A stretch of 64,000 bases of DNA from contig CAVZFB010000016.1 of assembly GCA_963774345.1 (NCBI GenBank), positions 62,001 to 126,000 of the forward strand, written 5' to 3'. This document shows, in pieces, positions 19,001 to 25,919 of this stretch. The number at the start of each line of letters is the position of its first letter. Position 1 is the first letter of the stretch. Source of the DNA: AP-15 sp963774345. GTDB lineage: Bacteria > Pseudomonadota > Alphaproteobacteria > ATCC43930 > CGMCC-115725. Below the pieces are notes generated by a model, which was given only the letters and a program-made list of their open reading frames with translations, made no database searches and was not told the origin of the DNA. The position numbers were made by a program, and so were the translations under genes.

Positions 19001-19155
19001 CCCGGGTAGGTCGCGGAAACCTGGACCTGCGGTGGCACGATGTCGGGGAACTGCGCCACCGGGATGCTGGTCAGCGCCAAGAGGCCGGCGATCGTAATGA
19101 CGATGGCAATGACGACCGCTAGCCTCGGCCGATCGACAAAGATCGCGGAGATCAT
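16027..19155 (-). CDS. RND multidrug efflux pump, inner-membrane transporter (AcrB/MexB type)
   Basis: RND pumps of the hydrophobe/amphiphile class use proton flow to push drugs, solvents and toxic metabolites out through a tripartite complex. The 1,042-residue length is normal. The N-terminus MISAIFVDRPRLAVVIAIVI is the first membrane helix. The periplasmic part has the FPDIVPPQVQVSATYPGASA stretch, and the proton-relay helix has GILVDDAIVVVENVER with the paired Asp residues. The second half repeats the topology and ends in a basic tail. The start overlaps the adaptor stop by 4 nt (ATGA), so the two are co-translated. No TolC-like outer membrane gene is in the window, so it must borrow one. 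A tRNA relic lies just beyond the stop. Confidence 0.96.
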   Translation of the reverse strand: MISAIFVDRPRLAVVIAIVITIAGLLALTSIPVAQFPDIVPPQVQVSATYPGASAADVEASVAQPIEAQVVGVDKMIYMKSTSGNDGSYNLIVSFQLGSDPDIDTVNVNNRVQTALSQLPAEVQLEGLTIQKKSSSVLQFIMLYSESGKQDPLFITNYAIINVLDVLSRTPGVGQAHIFGALNYSMRIWFDINRLNNLQMTPEDVISAIQAQNVVAPVGRIGARPISNDQQFQLNIQTQGRLVTAAQFGNIVLRANPDGSLLRIKDVARVELGAQNEDIEARLNSRPAVAIGIYLSPGANAVRTAALVRANLDRLSQRFPPGLKYLVNYDTTTFVFDTIHDVLITLGIAFVLVVIVVFLFLGSLRATLIPAIAVPVSVIGTFAVLLAMGYSANTISLLAMVLAIGILVDDAIVVVENVERVMEEEPELSPADATKKAMTEITAPIIAITLVLFSVFVPIAFIPGVSGTLFRQFAVTISVAMAISALNALTLSPALCAVFLRPTGPKRGPMGWVLRRIDNVRDGYATIVRRLVRVSILGIVAILAAAAAIFALSSRTPTGFLPEEDQGAFFVSVQLPDGASVARTSQSVQRIEALLRAMPQVQNIFAIIGFSIIDGVNEPNTAFVVPTLKPFADRRGAANSAQALIARLFGEGQQIRTATVIPFNLPPIIGLSTTGGFEYQLEGLEGQDPAEMNSVMQGLLAAANRDPRLTRVFSTFTASNPSIYLNIDRQKAQALGLSMSDVFNTLGATLGGIYINNFNLFGRVWQVIIQGEAANRRDVSSLWQIYIRNKFGSTVPLASIAHAGIIVGPQVITRYNNYRAIPIQGSPAPGISSGTALAAMAEISAKTLPAGYSFEWTGTAYQQVAASGQTGAILGLSVLFAFLFLVGLYESWMIPVPVLLSVPVGVLGAFIGIWIWHLSLDLYAEIGLVVLIAMAAKNGILIVEFAKDQREQGKEILEAAALGARMRFRAVMMTSFAFILGVYPLVVAQGAAEISRHSVGTPVFAGMIAASGVGLFVIPMLYVTFQSLRERSSALLRRRTPR

Positions 19156-20399
19156 TGGCTTGCCTTGGCTGGACCCGACACTGGGGCGCCAACTGGCCCG
19201 GTGCCGGATGCTCCGCCCTCGCCGGCCTGCTCAAATGCCGCCGGAATTGGCGGAGGGGGAGAGGCTGGCCCAGGCGACACCACCGCGCCGGGGCGGACCC
19301 GCTGCAGCCCTTCGGAGACCACCAGCTCCCCTTCCTTTAAGCCATACGTCACAACTGCTGTCGTCGGGCTCGACTGGCCGAGGTGAATGCGCCGGATTTG
19401 CGCCTTGTTTTGCGCATCGACGACGTAGACGTAATCGCCCTGCTGATCGGACAACACCGCGGCTCGTGGAATGGCCAAAACCGTGATCGGCTCCACCCCT
19501 TCGAGCAATACGGTCACGAACTCGCCGTCGGTCAATTGTCGCAAACCGCTCCCGCCGGCCTTCATCCCCGGCAGCAACGGGTTGGCGATGACCCCGCGCA
19601 ACGTAATCGTGTCGGTATTTTGGGCGACAGTCGGCGATACGTAGTCGAGATGGCCCACCTGCCCATAGATTTTTCCAGTCGGCAGTCGGAGCCGGATCTT
19701 GACGGCGCTGAACCCCCCCTTTGGCACGTAGCGGTCGCGCAGCTCGAGCCCAGTGCGAAGTGCAATCGGAAAGATCACGTACATCGGGTCCTGGCTGACG
19801 AGGTCCGCAAGGGTGCCGCTGGTCGGCGAGACCACATTGCCCTCGGTGACCGCGGTCGCGCTGATCCTGCCGTCGATCGGCGCGCGGATTTCGGCGTAGC
19901 CGAGGTTGATCTCAGCGGTTTGCAATTGCGCCTTCGCCGCAGCGACCTGCGCCGCCAACGAACGCTCGTTCGAGACGGTTTGGTCAACCGCCTGCTGTTG
20001 TCCAGCCGGCGTATGCAACAGGTATCCGGCGCGCGCGAGCTGCTGGGCGGCAAAGGTGTACTGCGCCTCAAGCTGAGCGACATTGGCCCTGTTGAAATCG
20101 ACTTGAGCCTGAAACGGCGGCTGCTCGAGGAGGTAGAGCAGGTCGCCTTTCTTGACTTCGGTACCCTCGACGAAAGCCCGTTTCTCGAGAAACGCGGTGA
20201 CCCGGGCGACAAGCGCCACCCGACCGATCGACTGGATGCGGCCGATAAACTCGTTGGTCTGGGTGATCTGTTGATTTTCGGCGCGTACCACGCCGACCGC
20301 AGGCGGGCCGCCCGGAACCGGCTGAGCTTCTGCCGCAACCGCAAGCGTTGCGAGGAAAAGGGCGAACGGGAGACGCCGAATGACCTTTTTGTGGGCCAC
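19152..20399 (-). CDS. RND efflux periplasmic adaptor (AcrA/MexA type membrane fusion protein)
   Basis: This protein bridges the RND transporter and an outer membrane channel. After a signal sequence ending near AEAQP it has the barrel-sandwich half EGTEVKKGDLLYLLEQPPFQ, an alpha-hairpin of about 90 residues, and the second lipoyl half NLGYAEIRAPIDGRISATAV. The C-terminal part carries the usual beta-barrel and membrane-proximal domains and ends in a Pro/Gly-rich tail. I chose GTG 20399 because GGAGGA sits 6-8 nt upstream; an in-frame ATG at 20420 lacks such a site. The lipobox Cys found in AcrA is absent, so it may not be lipid-anchored. Confidence 0.94.
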   Translation of the reverse strand: MAHKKVIRRLPFALFLATLAVAAEAQPVPGGPPAVGVVRAENQQITQTNEFIGRIQSIGRVALVARVTAFLEKRAFVEGTEVKKGDLLYLLEQPPFQAQVDFNRANVAQLEAQYTFAAQQLARAGYLLHTPAGQQQAVDQTVSNERSLAAQVAAAKAQLQTAEINLGYAEIRAPIDGRISATAVTEGNVVSPTSGTLADLVSQDPMYVIFPIALRTGLELRDRYVPKGGFSAVKIRLRLPTGKIYGQVGHLDYVSPTVAQNTDTITLRGVIANPLLPGMKAGGSGLRQLTDGEFVTVLLEGVEPITVLAIPRAAVLSDQQGDYVYVVDAQNKAQIRRIHLGQSSPTTAVVTYGLKEGELVVSEGLQRVRPGAVVSPGPASPPPPIPAAFEQAGEGGASGTGPVGAPVSGPAKASQ

Positions 20400-20709
20400 C
20401 GTGATTCCTCCGAAAGGCATGGCATGCGACCGGCGCCGCGAATATGGGGAGGCGGGGCAGGACTCGGTTGGGGTGGGTGCCTTTATCGAGGCAAGCCGCG
20501 AGGGGGGCTAGGCTGTCAAGATCGTCGGCGACATGGCAATCTCTCGTCGAATCGTAGCCAAAAAGTATGGCCGTCACATTGGGGCGCGCGATGTTTGCAA
20601 CAAGGGGCGCGGGAGCTGGCATCTTGAGCCATCACGGTTCTCTGTGCGTGCTGAAACGGTTGCGACGAGGTCTTCGCGCTGCGCGCGTGTCGTGAAAGCA
20701 CGTCAACAA
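20400..20709. other. Intergenic spacer upstream of the efflux operon
   Basis: About 310 bp between the DUF488 gene stop and the adaptor start, both on the minus strand. It must hold the efflux promoter. No local regulator gene (TetR or MarR type) is adjacent. I saw no clear operator palindrome. Confidence 0.4.
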
Positions 20710-21282
20710 CTACAGTAACGTAGCCTGCTCGGGCGGATACGTAATTCGCATTCCTTCCACCTGGGCAAATGATGTGAGCCTATGCATCCGGTAACTGGTC
20801 TCGGAGAGGATTTCGACCACCGGTATGCCGCGCACCCCGAGCGCATCGGCTACCAGCGAACGATGGCACCGCCACGGCACCGCTTCGGCGCACATGATCG
20901 CGGTTCGTTTTGAGCGACCCAGCTGAATTAAGGTTTCGAGCGCGCGTAGAAACGCCTCGGTTTGCATATAGTCGGCATAGCCGCGAAAGCTGCCATTGCG
21001 CCAGCCCGTGTTGGGAGAATCTTTATGCGCGCGCCGCAAACCGCCCAGCGCGTGAATATGAACAAAGTCGATACCTGCGGCTGAGAGTGTGTCGGCCAGC
21101 GCCGTGCCGTTAAATTGAGGGTTATGGCGTGAACGCGGCACTGTGCGGATATCCACCAAGCGTTCGATGCCATAGGTTCTGAGCAACGCGATAAAACGTT
21201 CGATCGGCAAGGTTGAATGGCCGAGAGTGAAAACGACACCTGCCGGCCAGTTGGCGATTTCCGGAGCGGGGTGATCGCTCAT
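20710..21282 (-). CDS. DUF488 domain protein
   Basis: A 190-residue member of the DUF488 family, whose biochemical role is not established. Characteristic blocks are FTLGHSTLPIERFIALL at the start, LVDIRTVPRSRHNPQFN, then WRNGSFRGYADYMQTEAF and the Cys-containing MCAEAVPWRCHRSLVADAL. The conserved CxEAxPxxCHR motif with its two Cys residues and a His looks like a catalytic or metal-binding site. I chose ATG 21282 because the longer frame starts from a TTG with no ribosome binding site. It stands alone between the efflux operon and the reductase gene and gives no operon clue. Confidence 0.85.
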   Translation of the reverse strand: MSDHPAPEIANWPAGVVFTLGHSTLPIERFIALLRTYGIERLVDIRTVPRSRHNPQFNGTALADTLSAAGIDFVHIHALGGLRRAHKDSPNTGWRNGSFRGYADYMQTEAFLRALETLIQLGRSKRTAIMCAEAVPWRCHRSLVADALGVRGIPVVEILSETSYRMHRLTSFAQVEGMRITYPPEQATLL

Positions 21283-21451
21283 TTCAGGCGGACTGTCCAA
21301 GAATTGTCTTTCCGCAGCGGCGCGGTAAATGAATCCCCGGTTCAAGCGGTTGCCGCGCCCGCCGCCAAGCAGGCCGTATTTCGGGATCGGATTCGACGAC
21401 GTCGCCCATCGGATTTGATCCCCGATATATCGATGGACATTCCCGCGCCCA

Positions 21452-22399
21452 CTACAGATCTAGTTCAAGGACGGGGGTTTTGGCGCGGGAGCAGCAGATC
21501 AGCACGTAGCGCTCACGGTCTTTGGCGGACAGGATCTGGTCGCGGTGGTCGGGCTCACCGGTGCGGTACGGGGTGAGGCAGGCGCCGCAATAGCCGAATT
21601 CGCACGAGCTCCTCACCGTAACGCCGTGGCGGCGCAGTACGTCGATGATCGTCTCGCCCGGCGCAATTTCGTATTCGCCGCCGCTCTTGGCCAGTCTGAC
21701 GCGGAACGTCCGGTTCTCGGTCAGCGGTTCCGGCGGTCGCGCGGCCGGTCCGGTGAAATATTCGAAATGCACGGTACCCGGAGGCCAAGCGGCGGCGGCC
21801 GCGGCGGCCGCTTTCATCAAGCCAGCGGGACCGCAGTAATATAGATGGGTTCCCGGCTGCGGCTCGCGCAATGCTGCCGCGATGTCGAGGCCCCGCCGCG
21901 GGTCGCCGCCGTCATGGTGATAGCGGACCCGCCCCTGCGCCGCGAGCAGGTCCAGTTCCTCGCGGAACGCAGTCGCTTCGGGCGAGCGGGTGCAGTAATG
22001 CAGCAGGAACTCGCCGCCGCAGCGGCGCAATTCGGCGATCATGGCCATGATCGGCGTAATGCCGATGCCGCCGGCGAGGAAAAGGTGCCGCTCGGCCTCC
22101 TCGGCGAGCGGGAAATTGTTGCGCGGCAGAGAGACCTCGACCGGATCGCCGACGCGGACCGTCTCGTGCAGCTGGCGCGAGCCCTCCCCGTCCCGCTCGC
22201 GCAGCACCGCGATGCAATAGCGCCGGCGCTCGGCCGGGTCGTTGCACAAGGAATAATCGCGCAACAGCTCGCCGCCAAGCCGCACCGCGATGTGCGATCC
22301 CGCGGCAAAGCGGGGCAGGTCGCGCCCGCGCGGATCGACGAGCTCGTAGCCATTGATGGCTTCGGCGAGGTAAGTGATCGAGCGGACGCGCAACTGCAT
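21452..22399 (-). CDS. Flavin reductase with C-terminal 2Fe-2S ferredoxin domain (vanillate/phthalate oxygenase reductase type)
   Basis: A 315-residue electron-transfer protein of the phthalate dioxygenase reductase class. The flavin-binding domain shows GSHIAVRLGGELLRDYSLC near residue 55. The NAD-binding domain starts HLFLAGGIGITPIMAMI near residue 105. The C-terminal plant-type ferredoxin domain has CEFGYCGACLTPYRTGEPDH with the pattern CX4CX2C, plus a fourth Cys in YVLICCSRA. Such reductases feed electrons from NAD(P)H to Rieske oxygenases. No oxygenase is adjacent; the only neighbour is a divergent cupin gene. A run of eight Ala residues follows LMK near residue 203. The start ATG 22399 has only a weak upstream GGAGA. 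Confidence 0.93.
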   Translation of the reverse strand: MQLRVRSITYLAEAINGYELVDPRGRDLPRFAAGSHIAVRLGGELLRDYSLCNDPAERRRYCIAVLRERDGEGSRQLHETVRVGDPVEVSLPRNNFPLAEEAERHLFLAGGIGITPIMAMIAELRRCGGEFLLHYCTRSPEATAFREELDLLAAQGRVRYHHDGGDPRRGLDIAAALREPQPGTHLYYCGPAGLMKAAAAAAAAWPPGTVHFEYFTGPAARPPEPLTENRTFRVRLAKSGGEYEIAPGETIIDVLRRHGVTVRSSCEFGYCGACLTPYRTGEPDHRDQILSAKDRERYVLICCSRAKTPVLELDL

Positions 22400-22527
22400 G
22401 TCGGGGTCTCCGCGCCGGGCAGCCGACTATGCTCGGTTCACATGCCGAACGCATCCCCGATATTGCAGATCCCGGATGTGCCGGGCGAAGATCCGCCGGC
22501 AGACGCCAGCATCGGCCGAGGAGACCC

Positions 22528-23007
22528 ATGATGCCTCTCAAATTTCGCCGGGTTGTGACCGGCCACGACGCCAACGGACGCGCCATCGTCCAGATCGACG
22601 AGATGGCGAAGAACCTGGACTCGGCGCGGCCGGGCGCCACGGCCGGCGTGGTCTGGACGACCGAGGGCTTTCCGGTCGACAACAACGGCAGCGAAGACCA
22701 GGGCCTCCGCAACACCGGCACGACCTTGGCGAACGGCACCGTCTTTCGGGTGCTCGAACTGATGCCCGGCTCGGCCCCACGCAACCATCGTACCGACTCG
22801 ATCGACTATGCGGTCGTCATGTCGGGCGAGATCGATATGGAACTCGACGACTCGACCGTCCATCTGAGGGCTGGCGACGTCCTGGTGCAGCGCGGCACGA
22901 TCCACAATTGGGTCAATCGTGGCACCGAACCCTGCGTCATCGCTTTTGTGCTGATTGCCGCCGACCCGGTGACCGCTGGCGGCAAGGTCTTGCACGCGCA
23001 AGGATAA
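22528..23007 (+). CDS. Cupin-domain protein
   Basis: A cytosolic protein of about 158 residues with one cupin barrel. The barrel is seen in NHRTDSIDYAVVMSGEIDME and in the second motif GDVLVQRGTIHNWVNRGTEP. His residues in the first (NHRTDS) and second (TIHNW) motifs could bind a metal, although the first motif lacks the usual HxH pair. Cupins of this type act as ring-opening enzymes, isomerases or binding proteins. Tandem ATG codons at 22528 and 22531 follow GAGGAGA, a good ribosome binding site. It diverges from the 2Fe-2S reductase across 128 bp, so both may serve one aromatic or small-molecule pathway. Confidence 0.85.
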   Translation: MMPLKFRRVVTGHDANGRAIVQIDEMAKNLDSARPGATAGVVWTTEGFPVDNNGSEDQGLRNTGTTLANGTVFRVLELMPGSAPRNHRTDSIDYAVVMSGEIDMELDDSTVHLRAGDVLVQRGTIHNWVNRGTEPCVIAFVLIAADPVTAGGKVLHAQG

Positions 23008-23027
23008 TCGGGGGAGATCAGCGAGCG

Positions 23028-23050
23028 GGCGGGGAGGCACGGGCCCCGCC
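23028..23050. terminator. Possible GC-rich hairpin between convergent cupin and treY genes
   Basis: GGCGGGG (23028-23034) can pair with CCCCGCC (23044-23050) across a 9-nt loop. There is no T-run, so it is a weak terminator candidate serving both converging genes. Confidence 0.3.
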
Positions 23051-23165
23051 TCCGCCGCCGACCCCCTGGGTGGACCGCCAGGGTAACCCGGGATCCCGCG
23101 GCTCATACCCAAGCTGATAATTGCTTCACTATAGCCGGTTTGCTCGGCGCTGTGGACAAATTGCG

Positions 23166-25919
23166 TCAAGCTTCCCCGATCAGCACTGACACCGGAAATT
23201 CGGTGAACAGCTCGGCGGCCGCGACCCGATCCTGCCGATCGAGCCGGCGTCCGGTGAACACATCGCGCCGTGTGCCACCCAGCGGCAGCACGATCTCCGC
23301 GTCCCCCCAATCCGCAGCCTCGCCGCCGTGGTAGAGCTGAAGGGTCAGGCGAGGCACGGCGGCGACCAGCGAGACGCCGTCATGCCTGCGGGAGAAGGCG
23401 CAGAGATGACCGCTTCGGTCGCCCGAGACCTCGACCGGTCGATAGTCGCCTTCAGCGAAAAGCCGTGGATAAACGCGGCGCAGCGCCAGCAAGCGACGGG
23501 TTATGAACATTTTTTCGCGTCCGTCCTGCCAATCTGAGGCAAGGTCGCGAGGCCGCGCGTCGGCCACTGCTTCGAGCAATGCGCGGCGCGTGCCCCAGTC
23601 GACCGGCCGGCGATTGTCCGGATCGACCAAGCTGAAATCCCACAATTCGCCGCCTTGATAGATATCGGGCACCCCCGGCACGGTCAGCTTCAGCACCAGC
23701 TGGGCGATCGCGGTGATCGCTCCGTGACGCGCGAACCCGGCAACGAACGCATGAAACTCGGCGAGAAACGGATTCGGACGCGATCCGTCAAGCACGGCGC
23801 GAACATAGCGCTGCAATGCCGCCTCGTAATCGGCGTAGGGATTGCTCCAGCTGGTTTCGAGCTTTCGCTCGCGCACCGCCTTGATCATGTAAGCCTCAAT
23901 CCGCTCGGCGAGGCTGTCGAGGCCGTTGATGTCTTCAACAGCGAGCCCCGGCGGCCACGCCCCCAACAGCGCCTGATAAAACAGGTATTCGACATTGCGA
24001 TCGGGTACGTTCGCACCGTCGATCTCGGAACGTCGCGAGCGATTGAGCCGCGACCATTGGAACACCCGGCGGCCCCACTCGCCCGGCATCTCCGACAAGA
24101 GCGCGAGGCGCGCGCGAGCATCCTCTCCGCGCTTGGTATCGTGCGTCGCGGTCGTCACCATCGCACGCGGCCATTGCCGGGCGCGCTGCTGCGCCAGGTG
24201 ATGAAAAGCGGTGACCGACATGCCGAAGCGGCGCGGATCGCCCCCGACTTCGTTAAGCGCTAAGAACCGGACGTAGCGGTAAAAGGCGGTGTCCTCGGCG
24301 GCCTTGGCCATAACAGGACCGGTCACTTGCTGAAAGTGCATCGCGGTATGCAATGCGCTGCCCGGGCTGGGATCGCGCTCCGGTTCCGCCGCCTCGCCGG
24401 TCAAAACGGCGTGCAGGAAATCGAAAATGCTGTCATCGGCGCCGCGCCAGCGCTTGCGCGCCTGCCCGATCGCCCAATCGATGTAGCGGCGATCGTCGGC
24501 GCTGGCGCCCTGCGTCGAGACATAAGTGCGGTACACCGGAAAGGCGGCGACGACCTCCTCGATCGCGGCCAGCACGCCATTCAGGGTAAAATCGCGAGTG
24601 CGGCGATTTTGCATAGCCAAAAGGTGGAACTCGCGCGCCAGCACGTTCATCTCGCTGGCCAGGTTGACCTGCATGATGCGCTTCTTGCAGGCGTAGAGGA
24701 CGTCGTCGAAGCTTTCGCGGTTCGGCGCCATGCGGCGATAGAGGCGGGTCATCGCGGCTTCGCCCTCGGGGTCGACGAAGATCGCCAGTACCTGATTGAC
24801 AAAATCGTAGCCGGTAGTGCCGGCGACGGGCCAATCGGGTAACATCTCGTAGCGCGCCAGGATCTTTTCGACGAGCACGTATAGCGGTCCGCTGGAGCGT
24901 TGCTGCAGCCGATCGCAATAGCTCAGCGGGTCGAACAAGCCATCGATGTGATCGATGCGAAGCCCTTGCACGTCGCCTCGCTCGATCAGGGCGAAGAGCA
25001 GCCGGTGGGTCGCGTCGAACAACTCGGGCAGCTCCATGCGCAGCCCGGCGAGATCGTTGATGTTGAAAAAGCGGCGATAGTTGATCTCCTCGGCCGCAAC
25101 TCGCCAATCCGAAATCCGGTAGGGTTGGGCTTCGAGCAGCCGATGCAAAGCGCCAAAGCTGTCCGGCTGGCCGGGGCAACCGACAAACCGCCGCAACGCC
25201 GTTTCGATCGCGTTGGCGACGGCCGGTTGCCCGGCGCGGTCGGCCAAGTTGCGTTTCAGCTCTGCCGCCCGTCCGGGGGCTGTTGCCGGGGGCATTCTCG
25301 CGATCGCCGCGAAATCGCTGGCGGACTCAGCCAGCAACGCGCCGCCGTTTTCGAGAATCGCCGCGTAGGAGCGAGGCGAGACCGGAAAACGATGATCGAA
25401 ATACCAGGCGCTGAAGCTACCCTCCGCCGGATCAAAGTTCAGTGTGATCTCGCCTCGTTCGAGGATCACTCCGTACTGCTCGCCGAGCACTGGCAGCAGC
25501 ACCCGGCCTTCGAGATCGGCGCGCAGCGCATGCCAGTTGATGTCGAAATAGCGGGCGAACGGGGATTCCTCACCCCATTCCAGGACATCGCGCCACCAGA
25601 AATTATCAGCGCCGTTCGCCATATGGTTCGGGACGAAATCGACGATCAGGCCCATGCCGTGCGCGTGTAGCGCACCGGTGAACTGACCGAAATCCTCTTC
25701 GCTGCCAATTTCGGGATTGAGTCGGTTGTGGTCGATGATGTCGTAGCCATGGGTCGAGCCTGGCCGCGCCTCGGTAATCGGCGAGGCGTAAACGTGGCTG
25801 ACCCCGAGGGCTTCTAGATACGGTACCAGGTCCTTGGCATCGCGGAAGGTGAAGCCGCGGTGGAACTGTAGCCGATAGGTGGCTCGGAGCGGGATCTCGA
25901 CTGCGGGCGGGCCGCTCAT
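23166..25919 (-). CDS. treY: Maltooligosyl trehalose synthase
   Basis: TreY is a GH13 enzyme that rearranges the reducing-end glucose pair of a maltooligosaccharide into a trehalose unit, without hydrolysis. The 917-residue length is normal. The N-terminus IPLRATYRLQFHRGFTFRDA and the following LGVSHVYASPITEARPGSTH are diagnostic. GH13 blocks are IVDFVPNHMA, GLRIDHIDGLFDP (nucleophile Asp), LYVLVEKILA (Glu) and the distal VTTATHDTKRGED. The C-terminal part has VPDIYQGGELWDFSLVDPDN. I placed the start at ATG 25919, which overlaps the malQ stop by 4 nt; the open frame continues upstream but only as a shadow of malQ. It is the last gene of the operon and is undamaged. Its product is cut by TreZ to free trehalose. 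Confidence 0.96.
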   Translation of the reverse strand: MSGPPAVEIPLRATYRLQFHRGFTFRDAKDLVPYLEALGVSHVYASPITEARPGSTHGYDIIDHNRLNPEIGSEEDFGQFTGALHAHGMGLIVDFVPNHMANGADNFWWRDVLEWGEESPFARYFDINWHALRADLEGRVLLPVLGEQYGVILERGEITLNFDPAEGSFSAWYFDHRFPVSPRSYAAILENGGALLAESASDFAAIARMPPATAPGRAAELKRNLADRAGQPAVANAIETALRRFVGCPGQPDSFGALHRLLEAQPYRISDWRVAAEEINYRRFFNINDLAGLRMELPELFDATHRLLFALIERGDVQGLRIDHIDGLFDPLSYCDRLQQRSSGPLYVLVEKILARYEMLPDWPVAGTTGYDFVNQVLAIFVDPEGEAAMTRLYRRMAPNRESFDDVLYACKKRIMQVNLASEMNVLAREFHLLAMQNRRTRDFTLNGVLAAIEEVVAAFPVYRTYVSTQGASADDRRYIDWAIGQARKRWRGADDSIFDFLHAVLTGEAAEPERDPSPGSALHTAMHFQQVTGPVMAKAAEDTAFYRYVRFLALNEVGGDPRRFGMSVTAFHHLAQQRARQWPRAMVTTATHDTKRGEDARARLALLSEMPGEWGRRVFQWSRLNRSRRSEIDGANVPDRNVEYLFYQALLGAWPPGLAVEDINGLDSLAERIEAYMIKAVRERKLETSWSNPYADYEAALQRYVRAVLDGSRPNPFLAEFHAFVAGFARHGAITAIAQLVLKLTVPGVPDIYQGGELWDFSLVDPDNRRPVDWGTRRALLEAVADARPRDLASDWQDGREKMFITRRLLALRRVYPRLFAEGDYRPVEVSGDRSGHLCAFSRRHDGVSLVAAVPRLTLQLYHGGEAADWGDAEIVLPLGGTRRDVFTGRRLDRQDRVAAAELFTEFPVSVLIGEA

